This document shows positions 1 through 7,752 of a stretch of DNA of 41,069 nt, piece by piece. Below the pieces are notes generated by a model. The model ran no database searches. It saw nothing but the letters and a program-made list of their open reading frames with translations, and was not told where the DNA came from. The translations under genes were made by a program, and so were the position numbers. The stretch's first letter is position 1; each line of letters starts with the position of its first letter. Location of the stretch: assembly GCA_002724575.1 (NCBI GenBank), contig PBPC01000064.1, positions 1 through 41,069 of the forward strand, in the 5' to 3' direction. Source of the DNA: Gemmatimonadota bacterium. GTDB taxonomy: Bacteria > Gemmatimonadota > Gemmatimonadetes > Longimicrobiales > Gaopeijiaceae.

Positions 1-764
1 CAACCATATAGGTTGTCAAACTTCGACTTAGTGACTGAGTCATTAACGTTAATTGCGGGGAAGAGGAGAGTGCCGGCTTCTTCCATCTCGTAAAGTCTTT
101 TGACGCCGGTTGTGGTTTCTTCGGACACTCCTCGAATAGATGAAGCGATTCGCTCCCACTTTCCTGGATCTTCCGAGAGCGTGCGATGGATCAACTGCAA
201 GATGACTCGCCACTCTTCCGGATCATTCTTCGGGTCGAAATCGGGAATACCTTTCGGAACAGCAAACTCAACACCCTTGTGAATGAGCAGAGTCGCGTCT
301 CCGCCATCGTCAACGAGTAGGTCGGGGCCTGATCCATCCGGCCATGTGATCATTTGGTCCGTGCACCACCAGTATTCCTCTAACGTTTCTTCTTTCCATG
401 CAAAAACAGATGCTCCGCTCGGATTTTCCGGCGTTCCTTCTCTTCCAACAACGACGGCCGCTGCCGCATGGTCCTGTGTGGAAAAAATGTTGCACGAAGC
501 CCAGCGCACATCAGCCCCGAGATCCATAAGTGTTTCGATCAGTACAGCGGTTTGAACGGTCATGTGCAGTGAGCCAGCTACTTTGAGACCGGCGAGAGGT
601 TGCTCCGGACCGTATTCAGCACGAGCCGCCATTAATCCGGGCATTTCGTGCTCGGCGAGACGTATCTCGTTTCTCCCCCACTCAGAGAGGGCGAGGTCTT
701 TCACTTTGTACTCTAGTCGACTCACGTTTGCTTCCTGTTCAGGCATTATAGCTATGTCGCTCAT
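1..764 (-). CDS. ahcY: Adenosylhomocysteinase, N-terminal part (cut by window start)
   Basis: S-adenosylhomocysteine hydrolase splits SAH into adenosine and homocysteine in the cytoplasm, removing the inhibitory product of SAM-dependent methylation. Reading the minus strand from ATG 764-762 gives about 254 residues with no stop. Visible family motifs are [12 protein letters not shown] (substrate-binding His), [15 protein letters not shown], the DDGGDATLL segment with its catalytic Asp, [12 protein letters not shown] with the conserved Glu, and [16 protein letters not shown] with the conserved Lys and Asp just before the window edge. The NAD-binding half lies outside. ATG 764 is preferred over an in-frame ATG at 746, which has no purine-rich site upstream; AAGAGA lies just before 764. 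It is divergent from the desaturase gene, with a 200-nt region between that can fold. Confidence 0.95.
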   Translation of the reverse strand, partial: MSDIAIMPEQEANVSRLEYKVKDLALSEWGRNEIRLAEHEMPGLMAARAEYGPEQPLAGLKVAGSLHMTVQTAVLIETLMDLGADVRWASCNIFSTQDHAAAAVVVGREGTPENPSGASVFAWKEETLEEYWWCTDQMITWPDGSGPDLLVDDGGDATLLIHKGVEFAVPKGIPDFDPKNDPEEWRVILQLIHRTLSEDPGKWERIASSIRGVSEETTTGVKRLYEMEEAGTLLFPAINVNDSVTKSKFDNLYG

Positions 765-791
765 GTGTCTCTTAAACTAAAGGATTACCGT

Positions 792-862
792 CAAACACTC
801 AGTTCAGCGTCTATTTCTTCTTTTTTCTAACAGTCAGAATAAGTAGCCGACCCAAACACTCA
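792..862. repeat. 10-nt direct repeat CAAACACTCA, two copies
   Basis: The sequence CAAACACTCA occurs at 792-801 and again at 853-862, 61 nt apart start to start, in the divergent region between ahcY and the desaturase gene. The second copy largely occupies a predicted hairpin loop. Two identical decamers in a 200-nt region could be binding sites for one regulator, but no matching factor is known to me. Confidence 0.5.
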
Positions 863-897
863 CGGTCGCAGGAAACTTCGTCAATCCTTGGCTACTT
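841..897. promoter_or_regulatory. Predicted three-way-junction RNA fold between ahcY and the desaturase gene
   Basis: Positions 841-847 (AAGTAGC) pair with 891-897 (GCTACTT). Inside, 848-852 (CGACC) pair with 864-868 (GGTCG), and 870-873 (AGGA) pair with 885-888 (TCCT). Only one to two bases are unpaired at the junction, giving 16 pairs in 57 nt. The fold is possible on either strand: as a leader element ending 76 nt before ahcY, or ending 67 nt before the desaturase start. SAM and SAH metabolism is often controlled by leader RNAs, but the conserved core of the known SAH riboswitch is not present. Function is inferred only. Confidence 0.35.
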
Positions 898-964
898 GCC
901 TATCCTTCATTACGTTCGGCCGTTGTTGCGCACCCTTACTCATCTTCTGACCGGAGGATAGGGA

Positions 965-2128
965 GTGGCCAGCGACCACGCCCACGCGCCGCAAGACGAT
1001 ATCGTCTACCCGACCACAATCCCATTTGTTCTCGTCCATCTGGCTTGTTTTGGGGCGATATGGACTGGAGTGACCCTACAGGCTCTATGGGTTGCGGTGG
1101 TGCTCTACTTCATTCGTATGTGGGCGATCACGGCGGGATACCACCGGTACTTCAGTCACCGGTCGTATAAAACCAACCGAGTTATGCAATTCTTCATTGC
1201 ATTCTTGGGTCAAACATCTGCTCAACGAGGTGCAATTTGGTGGGCCGCGGTTCATCGTCATCATCATTTGCACTCTGACACCCCGGAAGACGTTCATTCT
1301 CCTCGGCATTTCGGATTCTGGTATTCACACTTTGGCTGGATCTTCAATCCGAAGAACTGGGAGCCTGATCCCGGAACGGTTAGGGATCTCACGCAATACC
1401 GAGAGCTTGTGATCCTAAATAAGACGAATTATACGCCTGCGATCCTGCTTGGATTTGGCATGTGGCTATGGGGTGGATGGCCCATGCTTGTGGTCGGATT
1501 TTTCTGGAGCACAGTTGCACTATACCACGGTACTTTTTCTATCAATTCCCTGTCACACGAGTGGGGTTCTCAGCGTTATCTGACTGGCGACGACTCACGT
1601 AACAACTTTTTCCTGGCGCTTATTACGCTCGGTGAAGGTTGGCACAATAACCATCACCACTACCAGAGTTCGACTCGTCAGGGCTTTCGTTGGTGGGAGA
1701 TCGATATCTCCTATTATATCCTGAAAGTTATGTCTTGGTTCGGGTTAGTTTGGGATCTTAGATCACCACCGGACGAAGTTATTCGAGGAGTGAACCCGAT
1801 CGGACGAAAAGTGATAGATAAGGTCGCCACTGAATTGGCGGGGTCGTTCAGCGTTGAGACCATTGCGGCTCGGGTTAGGGAGTCATGGGCCGAATCCCAT
1901 ACATTGGAAGATCTTTCGGATCGGGCAAAGCGTACCCGAGACCAACTCGAAACACGGATCGCTGAGATGTCATTACCACATCTGCCGACCATCCCTGAAT
2001 TACGCGATAAGGCTGAGGAGATGTTCCAAGAGAGCCCATCAGTGGATGAGATCGTGAGCCGAGCACACGAGTTGCTCGCCTACATGGTTGCTGCTCATGT
2101 CTGCGATACGGCCCTTGCTGCAGCGTAG
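965..2128 (+). CDS. Membrane fatty-acid (acyl-CoA delta-9 type) desaturase with C-terminal extension
   Basis: This is a di-iron membrane desaturase that introduces a double bond into a fatty acyl chain. All three histidine boxes are present: HRYFSH (residues 60-65), HRHHH (97-101) and HNNHHH (227-232). Hydrophobic segments lie at about 18-50, 72-82, 157-187 and 214-221. The start is GTG 965, with GGAGG at 953-957 at good spacing. The core ends near residue 280. It is followed by about 107 charged, probably helical residues that the usual bacterial delta-9 enzyme lacks. Electron donor and regiospecificity cannot be read from the sequence. It stands alone on its strand, divergent from ahcY and followed 54 nt later by a transporter gene. 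Confidence 0.93.
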   Translation: MASDHAHAPQDDIVYPTTIPFVLVHLACFGAIWTGVTLQALWVAVVLYFIRMWAITAGYHRYFSHRSYKTNRVMQFFIAFLGQTSAQRGAIWWAAVHRHHHLHSDTPEDVHSPRHFGFWYSHFGWIFNPKNWEPDPGTVRDLTQYRELVILNKTNYTPAILLGFGMWLWGGWPMLVVGFFWSTVALYHGTFSINSLSHEWGSQRYLTGDDSRNNFFLALITLGEGWHNNHHHYQSSTRQGFRWWEIDISYYILKVMSWFGLVWDLRSPPDEVIRGVNPIGRKVIDKVATELAGSFSVETIAARVRESWAESHTLEDLSDRAKRTRDQLETRIAEMSLPHLPTIPELRDKAEEMFQESPSVDEIVSRAHELLAYMVAAHVCDTALAAA

Positions 2129-2182
2129 CTAGGTGATCTGATATCTGTCTCCCCACCCATGCCTTATAGGGAATAGACGCTC

Positions 2183-3913
2183 ATGAATTTGTTAGAAATC
2201 TTAAATAGTCTGTTGCAGCCCATCGTAGACTTCGCCAACACGTACATCATCGAGATTGGGATTCCAATCGGTGGTGAGCAAGTTGCGTTCATGGTGATCC
2301 TTTTACTCGGCACTGGTGCGTACCTCACAGTCCGGACGGGCTTTGTCCAGATTACCCGCCTTGTGCATGGCTTCGGAGTCACCAGTGGAAAATACGATGA
2401 CCCAGATGATCCCGGAGATGTATCACATTTCCAGGCCCTGACTACAGCCCTCTCAGCTACAGTAGGTATAGGCAACATCGCTGGGGTGGCGATGGCAATT
2501 CATTGGGGTGGTCCCGGAGCGCTCTTCTGGATGTGGGTGACCGCCTTCTTGGGTATGGCAACAAAATACTCGGAAGTCACGCTAGCTCAGAAGTACCGGA
2601 TTGAAGATGAGCGCGGGACAGTAGCAGGTGGACCGATGTATTACATCGAGAAGGGGCTCGGACCGAAGTGGAAGCCGATGGCCGTTTTCTTTGCGCTTAT
2701 GCTTGCTTTTACCGCGTTCTTTACGGGGAACGCTGTGCAGGCAAACACGGTTGCTGATCAGTTGGGTACTACGTTCGGCGTACCTCTATGGGTCACTGGA
2801 GCGATCACTGCAAGCATTGTCGCTGCTGTGATCCTTGGTGGAATCGGGCGTATCGGACGAGTGACTGCAGTCCTAGCGCCGATCATGGCTGGTATCTACG
2901 TGGCCGGTGCACTACTGATCATCCTGATGAACTTAGGTGCAGTGCCGGGGGCCTTTGTCACGATCTTCACTGAAGCCTTTAACCCGCAAGCGGGTGTTGC
3001 TGGGGTGGGCGCGGGTGTTTTCATCGTTACTCTGATGTGGGGCGTACGACGAGGTCTTTTTTCGAATGAAGCTGGTCAGGGTTCAGCACCTATAGCACAC
3101 GCTGCGGCAAAAACCAATGAGCCGGTATCAGAGGGTGTAGTTGCGCTGCTGGAGCCGTTCATTGATACCATCGTGATCTGCTCGTTCACGGGTCTTGTCA
3201 TTATCCTGACCGGAACTTATTCGGAACGGTTCCCGACAGAAATCACGCTTGGTGGAGGAGATATTACATATACTGCTCAGACAGCAGACAGCAGATATGA
3301 GGGGGTTGGGGCACCTGACGAGATCGTGATCATAGAAGGTGCACATCTGCAAGCGGGGGTGGGTGATCCGCTCGTTTCATGGCATGAGGCGCCTGTAAAC
3401 AGACTATACGTTGATGAGGCACAGACGCAGTTATTTACCGGAACAGTTTTTCCTCAACTAGGAACCGCTGTTAACGCCTCGGGTTTAGACACTCTTTCTT
3501 CGCTTTACGGAGATGCAGTAGAGAATGCAGCGCCCCTAACAGCTGCAGCATTCCGAGAAGGATTGGCTCCCTTAGGAGACTGGGGCCACTTAATCGTCGT
3601 GTTTGGTGTGCTGCTTTTTGGAATCTCTACCGCAATTTCCTGGAGCTACTACGGAGATAGATGTGCGCACTATCTTTTCGGACAGAGCGCGCTATTACCC
3701 TATAAAGTTCTTTTTCTAACAGCTCACTTCCTAGGGGCAGTGCTTCCACTAGCGGTCGTATGGGCGTTAGGTGATGTCGCGTTGGCGATTGTCATCTGGC
3801 CAAACTTACTTGCCCTTATTTTCCTTGCTCCAACTGTGGTTGAAGAGACCAGGAGCTATTTCGAGAGAAAACCCTGGGTGAGGGCTACGGATGGGTTTGG
3901 AGGAGAAGCTTAA
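2183..3913 (+). CDS. Sodium:alanine/glycine symporter, AGCS family, with a large internal insert
   Basis: This is an inner-membrane amino-acid carrier of the AGCS (AlsT/DagA) family, which uses the sodium gradient to take up alanine or glycine. The signature GLFSNEAGQGSAPIAHAA lies at about 291-308, and SATVGIGNIAGVA at 91-103. The ends are strongly hydrophobic, as expected for about ten membrane helices. At 576 residues it is longer than the usual 440-500. The excess is a polar stretch from about 346 to 450, between helices, with no obvious hydrophobic segment; it probably forms an extracytoplasmic domain. ATG 2183 is the first start in frame. The exact amino-acid substrate is inferred from family. 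Confidence 0.92.
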   Translation: MNLLEILNSLLQPIVDFANTYIIEIGIPIGGEQVAFMVILLLGTGAYLTVRTGFVQITRLVHGFGVTSGKYDDPDDPGDVSHFQALTTALSATVGIGNIAGVAMAIHWGGPGALFWMWVTAFLGMATKYSEVTLAQKYRIEDERGTVAGGPMYYIEKGLGPKWKPMAVFFALMLAFTAFFTGNAVQANTVADQLGTTFGVPLWVTGAITASIVAAVILGGIGRIGRVTAVLAPIMAGIYVAGALLIILMNLGAVPGAFVTIFTEAFNPQAGVAGVGAGVFIVTLMWGVRRGLFSNEAGQGSAPIAHAAAKTNEPVSEGVVALLEPFIDTIVICSFTGLVIILTGTYSERFPTEITLGGGDITYTAQTADSRYEGVGAPDEIVIIEGAHLQAGVGDPLVSWHEAPVNRLYVDEAQTQLFTGTVFPQLGTAVNASGLDTLSSLYGDAVENAAPLTAAAFREGLAPLGDWGHLIVVFGVLLFGISTAISWSYYGDRCAHYLFGQSALLPYKVLFLTAHFLGAVLPLAVVWALGDVALAIVIWPNLLALIFLAPTVVEETRSYFERKPWVRATDGFGGEA

Positions 3914-3982
3914 GGGACCTACACTGCGCCGGAACACTATTCATTTTGCTTAGATATCAGCAGAGCTAAGGAGTCATACTAC

Positions 3983-4603
3983 ATGGCCTATCCATTCGAA
4001 CTTCCGGATCTCGGGTACGATCACGACGCACTCGAGCCCTATATTGACGCCCGAACGATGGGCATCCATCACGGTAAACATCACGCCGCGTATACCAACA
4101 ATCTTAATGCTGCGTTAGCAGACCATTCCGATTTTCATGGTCATAGTGTGGAGGGCTTGCTCTCTAACATTGAAGCACTTCCAGAATCGATCAGAGGAGC
4201 GGTCAGAAATAATGGAGGTGGCTATGTGAACCATGCCCTCTTTTGGTCGGTCATGACACCGGGTGGAGCAGATAGCCCTTCGGGGGATCTTTCACTAGCC
4301 ATCAATAATGCTTTTGGATCCTTAGACGACTTCAAATCTAAGCTCCAGGCAACCGCGGGAGGACAGTTTGGATCGGGGTGGGGGTGGTTGTGCGTTGATG
4401 GCGATGGGGCGGTCTCCTGCTTCTCAACTGCTAATCAGGATAGCCCATTGATGAGGGGAATGACGCCGATCCTCGGTGTGGATGTCTGGGAGCATGCATA
4501 TTATCTGAACTACCAGAACCGTCGCCCTGACTACCTTTCTGCTTGGTGGAATGTCGTCAATTGGGATGTTGTAGCTCAGTTGTACTCTGCTACTGAGGGT
4601 TGA
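3983..4603 (+). CDS. sodA: Superoxide dismutase, Mn-type signature
   Basis: This Fe/Mn-family superoxide dismutase disproportionates superoxide to oxygen and hydrogen peroxide in the cytoplasm. The four metal ligands are visible: H29 (in GIHHGKHH), H84 (YVNHALFW), D167 and H171 (DVWEHAYY). Gly at position 77-80 in NNGGGYVNH and Gln 152 in TANQDSP fit the manganese pattern, whereas iron enzymes carry the glutamine in the first position; cambialistic use cannot be excluded. Length 206 is normal and there is no signal peptide. AAGGAG at 3968-3973 precedes ATG 3983. It lies between a transporter and a secreted LysM protein, with no obvious functional link. Confidence 0.96.
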   Translation: MAYPFELPDLGYDHDALEPYIDARTMGIHHGKHHAAYTNNLNAALADHSDFHGHSVEGLLSNIEALPESIRGAVRNNGGGYVNHALFWSVMTPGGADSPSGDLSLAINNAFGSLDDFKSKLQATAGGQFGSGWGWLCVDGDGAVSCFSTANQDSPLMRGMTPILGVDVWEHAYYLNYQNRRPDYLSAWWNVVNWDVVAQLYSATEG

Positions 4604-4688
4604 ATATAGAGGTCTTTGTAGAACACCATGCACTAGCATGAGACAGATCCTTGTCTCAGTGAAAACATATGTTTACATATGGAGTGCC

Positions 4689-5456
4689 ATGACAAAAACG
4701 GTTGTGACAAAGTCTGCTGCTAAAAGGGTCTTCATTTGCCCCCTTTTTCTGATTCTAGTAGTGGCGTGGACCATTCCGGTTTCCAGTCAGAGTTTAAGAG
4801 GTTCGAGCAAATCGCTAGATCTTCAGAATCAGGTCGCAGAAGAACACGACTTTACCTACATAGATACCCCTGAACGGGTTCGGTACTTCGCTTCACAAGG
4901 ATGGCTCGTCAGGGTAAGTCCGACCCGTAATTTTCAACTGCATGCAGTGTCATTTCCATTCGCGCGTCCAGAAGTTGCTCTCTTCATTGAACGTCTGTCC
5001 CGTCAGTACATGGTGGCTTGTGGTGAACAGTTAGTCATCACGAGCCTAACAAGGCCAACCGAACGACAACCGCGTAACGCCTCAGACCGGTCAGTCCACC
5101 CAACTGGTATGGCTGTAGATCTGCGTTACAGTGGAAATCAAAACTGTCGAGCGTGGCTCGAAAGGGTTCTCGGTGAGCTAGAGCAGGCCCGTGTCCTAGA
5201 GGCAACAAGGGAGCGTTATCCTCCGCATTACCATGTTGCAATTTTCCCAAATCAATATGCTGGCTACGTAGAGGTGCTTCAGAGACGCACAGCTTCCCGA
5301 TCAGCAGAGATATCCTATACAGTAAGATCTGGAGATTCTTTGTGGACGATTGCTAGAAGGCACCAAACCACTGTAGATGACCTCAGACAGGCAAACGGAC
5401 TTCGGGGGAGTAAGATCTACGCTGGGCAGGTTCTGGAAGTACCCGCGAACCATTGA
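4689..5456 (+). CDS. Secreted LysM protein with an M15-like (DUF5715-type) domain
   Basis: This is probably an exported peptidoglycan-associated protein. From ATG 4689 the protein begins with a basic region and a hydrophobic core (VFICPLFLILVVAW) ending in PVSSQS, a good signal peptide. An upstream ATG at 4638 would add 17 residues before it, but GGAG at 4681-4684 fits 4689. The middle holds SVHPTGMAVDLR and later PPHYHVAIFP, resembling the HxxGxAxD and HxH zinc motifs of M15 D-Ala-D-Ala peptidases; DUF5715 proteins have this layout. The C-terminal 45 residues form a LysM domain (YTVRSGDSLWTIARRHQTT). Peptidase activity is inferred and unproven. Its stop overlaps the next start by 4 nt. Confidence 0.8.
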   Translation: MTKTVVTKSAAKRVFICPLFLILVVAWTIPVSSQSLRGSSKSLDLQNQVAEEHDFTYIDTPERVRYFASQGWLVRVSPTRNFQLHAVSFPFARPEVALFIERLSRQYMVACGEQLVITSLTRPTERQPRNASDRSVHPTGMAVDLRYSGNQNCRAWLERVLGELEQARVLEATRERYPPHYHVAIFPNQYAGYVEVLQRRTASRSAEISYTVRSGDSLWTIARRHQTTVDDLRQANGLRGSKIYAGQVLEVPANH

Positions 5457-6109
5457 GTAAGGGTTATGGTAAGTCCCCTAGTCCAAAAGCGGATGATGCG
5501 GTCCGATCAATTGATACAGGTGAGATCTCCGCTAGCGAACGTTACCAGCTTCTAACATCACTAGTGGTTCCGCGTCCAATTGGTTGGATCTCGACTTGGG
5601 GCTCAGGCGACACACCGAACTTGGCTCCATTCAGCTATTTTTCTGCTCTATCTCACACGCCAATTCTTGTTGGCGTTTCGGTCGGTCACCGTTCAACTGG
5701 CCCAAAAGATACCTTAATCAATATCAGGGAGCGGCTCGCTTTTTGCGCGAATGTTGTTACAGCTTCGCAACTCGATGTAATGAATCTTACCTCCGCGGAA
5801 GTGGAGGCAGCTGTAGACGAGTTCGAACTTGCTGGATTGAAGGCAGAACCGTCTGATCGTATAGATGCACCATATGTCGAGGGATGCCCAGCGGTACTTG
5901 AGTGCGTTCTCGAACAGGAGGTTGCTCTGGGTGCTGCTCCCAACACACTTGTGATTGGGAGAGTCATCGGTATCAGGCTGGATGCCTCACTTCCTCTAAT
6001 CAAAGGTAGATCAGAGGTTGATCCAGAGGCACTACTACCAGTTGGGCGGCTTTCTGGTATCGGATATGCGATGCCAGGAGATATACGGAAGATTGCTCGG
6101 CCTGGTTAA
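5453..6109 (+). CDS. Flavin reductase-like FMN-binding protein
   Basis: This is a flavin reductase domain protein (PF01613 type) of 218 residues. Such proteins bind FMN or FAD and either supply reduced flavin to a partner or act as oxidoreductases. Recognisable family segments are RYQLLTSLVVPRPIGWIST, NLAPFSYFSALSHTPILVGVSV and KDTLINIRERLAFCANVV. The terminal GRVIGIRLDASL and LLPVGRLSGIGYA segments also fit. The start is TTG 5453, which overlaps the preceding TGA, so translation is probably coupled to the LysM gene. No Shine-Dalgarno sequence is evident. The substrate is not identifiable; homologues occur next to many unrelated pathways. Confidence 0.82.
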   Translation: MSKGYGKSPSPKADDAVRSIDTGEISASERYQLLTSLVVPRPIGWISTWGSGDTPNLAPFSYFSALSHTPILVGVSVGHRSTGPKDTLINIRERLAFCANVVTASQLDVMNLTSAEVEAAVDEFELAGLKAEPSDRIDAPYVEGCPAVLECVLEQEVALGAAPNTLVIGRVIGIRLDASLPLIKGRSEVDPEALLPVGRLSGIGYAMPGDIRKIARPG

Positions 6110-6214
6110 GTTGTACTAACCCAGGATAGCTGAGACTCGACTTAATGCTAGCGACTAGACGGGTGTGCATAACAGATTTACTAGCTTGGGGGTCCCCCTG
6201 AGACTTGATCAACA

Positions 6215-7063
6215 TTGAACGTCTCTAGAATCGCTATGGCTCAGAGAAGTCCAGATAAGAAAATTCTACAGATTGGTTCTCCCGTTCCGCGGAATGCCTC
6301 TCTGCCTTGGGACAAGGTAGTCCTTTCTGTTGTAATTCCGGTTTTTAACGAGATAGCAACGGTGGAGAAATTGCTGCGTCAGGTCAGAGAGGTCCCACTT
6401 GATTTAGATGTGATCGTCGTTGACGATGGCTCAACCGATGGGACGCGTGATCTACTAGTCGATCTTGCAGATGAGTTGATTGACCAACTCTACATGCATG
6501 ATAAGAATCTGGGGAAAGGTGCAGCGCTCCGTACGGGGTTTCAGCAGGTAAAAGGGCATGTCGTAGTTATTCAGGACGCTGATCTTGAGTATGATCCGCA
6601 GGAACTTCCTGTTCTCTTGGAGCCGATCCTAAGTGGCAAGGCTGATGCTGTTTACGGCTCACGTTTTTTGGGTGGCCCTCATCGGGTGTTGTTGTTTTGG
6701 CACTCAGTTGGGAATCGCCTGCTAACACTTCTGTCAAATATCCTGACTGACGTGAATCTCACCGATATGGAGACCTGCTATAAGATGATCCGCACGGATC
6801 TGCTCCGGTCACTGCCTCTTTCCACCAAGAGGTTCGGGATTGAACCGGAACTGACTGCTCGATTGGCCCAAGCGGGTGCGCGCATATATGAGTTACCGAT
6901 CAGTTATCACGGACGTTCTTACTCTGAAGGAAAGAAAATTGGTTGGAAAGATGGTGTTTCCGCCCTAGGATGGATTCTCAAGAGCAATCTTTTGCATCCC
7001 CCTGTACCTCGATGGACGCCACCGCTTGAAGATCCTTGGCATACTGATCTTTCTCCTGATTGA
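6215..7063 (+). CDS. Family 2 glycosyltransferase, dolichol-phosphate mannosyltransferase-like
   Basis: This GT-A fold glycosyltransferase most likely transfers a sugar from a nucleotide donor to a polyprenyl phosphate or other lipid acceptor. Motifs in order are VVIPVFNE, VVDDGSTDGT, GKGAALRTGF, the metal-binding DADLEYDP and YGSRFLGG. The segment MISYH-like ELPISYHGRSYSEGKKI matches DPM1-type enzymes. It lacks the C-terminal membrane helices seen in many bacterial relatives, so it probably sits at the cytoplasmic face. The start is uncertain: TTG 6215 is the longest, and ATG 6236 is in frame seven codons later. Neither has a clear ribosome-binding site. A GGGGGTCCCCC palindrome lies at 6188-6198. 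Confidence 0.88.
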   Translation: MNVSRIAMAQRSPDKKILQIGSPVPRNASLPWDKVVLSVVIPVFNEIATVEKLLRQVREVPLDLDVIVVDDGSTDGTRDLLVDLADELIDQLYMHDKNLGKGAALRTGFQQVKGHVVVIQDADLEYDPQELPVLLEPILSGKADAVYGSRFLGGPHRVLLFWHSVGNRLLTLLSNILTDVNLTDMETCYKMIRTDLLRSLPLSTKRFGIEPELTARLAQAGARIYELPISYHGRSYSEGKKIGWKDGVSALGWILKSNLLHPPVPRWTPPLEDPWHTDLSPD

Positions 7064-7134
7064 ACTTTAGAGCTAGGTTCTTTCTGCGGATGTTCTGCTC
7101 ATAGATGATAGCCACACAAGCCTCAGGCCCAGAA

Positions 7135-7527
7135 ATGAGTGACAAACAGGGCTTTACACTTATAGATCTACTTATAGTTATTGTGATCTTGGGCATTCTG
7201 GTGGCCATAGCGATCCCCAAGGTTTCCAACACGACACATAGATCGTATTTCGCTGCTATGGAAGCTGATCTTAAGAACCTGGCAAGCCAGCAGGAGATCC
7301 ACTACGCCAGCGAGTATTCTTATACTGCAGAGAAATCAGATTTGGCTTTCATCAGTTCTCGCGATGTGAGTATATCCATCAACGCTGATTCTGAAGGTTG
7401 GTCAGCTACAGCCACTCATGTAGCTCTTGTACCCACAGAGGGTTGCTCCATCTATCATGGGCCGATTCCAACTACGACTCTCTTGGGAACTCCGAGTGCT
7501 CCTGATGAGGTTGCTTGTAGCAGGTAA
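7135..7527 (+). CDS. Type IV pilin-like protein (prepilin)
   Basis: The protein has a short basic leader MSDKQG followed by FTLIDLLIVIVILGILVAIAIPK, the class III (prepilin) signal; prepilin peptidase would cut after Gly6. A hydrophobic helix of about 20 residues is followed by a small globular domain with two C-terminal cysteines (EGCS and VACS) that could form a disulfide. An in-frame ATG at 7105 would lengthen the leader to 16 residues; ATG 7135 gives the usual short leader. Mature position 5 is Asp instead of the nearly invariant Glu. No other pilus assembly gene is adjacent, but a prepilin peptidase lies at 34591. Whether it is a major pilin, minor pilin or type II secretion pseudopilin is open. 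Confidence 0.85.
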   Translation: MSDKQGFTLIDLLIVIVILGILVAIAIPKVSNTTHRSYFAAMEADLKNLASQQEIHYASEYSYTAEKSDLAFISSRDVSISINADSEGWSATATHVALVPTEGCSIYHGPIPTTTLLGTPSAPDEVACSR

Positions 7528-7669
7528 GAAAAATTGGCAGAGTATGCTTTCTGATTGCCCGGTATAACATTCGGAACTTCTTCTGGTAGTCCTTAGTACA
7601 CGCTCGGTTGAGCGCTCGAAGAAGCGTCCTGGACACCTGCAGATTATCTCTATCCAGTAAGGACAGCTC

Positions 7670-7700
7670 TTGGTTCATACTCGAACCTTGTCTATATACT
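7670..7700 (+). promoter_or_regulatory. Possible promoter for the aroC run
   Basis: TTGGTT at 7670-7675 and TATACT at 7695-7700 resemble sigma-70 -35 and -10 boxes with a 19-nt spacer, longer than ideal. They lie 53 nt before aroC in the 225-nt region after the pilin gene. The rest of that region shows no gene. Confidence 0.22.
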
Positions 7701-7752
7701 GATAAGGTTAGGTACGTTGGATTAAGGGCTTATAGTCCTAATCAGGGGTAAT

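Noticed and set aside
765-964. Known SAH or SAM riboswitch upstream of ahcY
   Set aside because: The CTGCGACC and GGTCGGC strings on the minus strand superficially resemble part of the SAH riboswitch, but the conserved GAGGAGCGCTGC core and its pairing order are missing.
6188-6198. GGGGGTCCCCC palindrome before the glycosyltransferase gene
   Set aside because: It is short, low in complexity and too close to the start for a terminator; no regulator consensus is recognised.
7472-7678. 68-codon minus-strand frame after the pilin gene
   Set aside because: It has no ribosome-binding site, overlaps the 3' end of the pilin gene antisense, and shows no recognisable domain.
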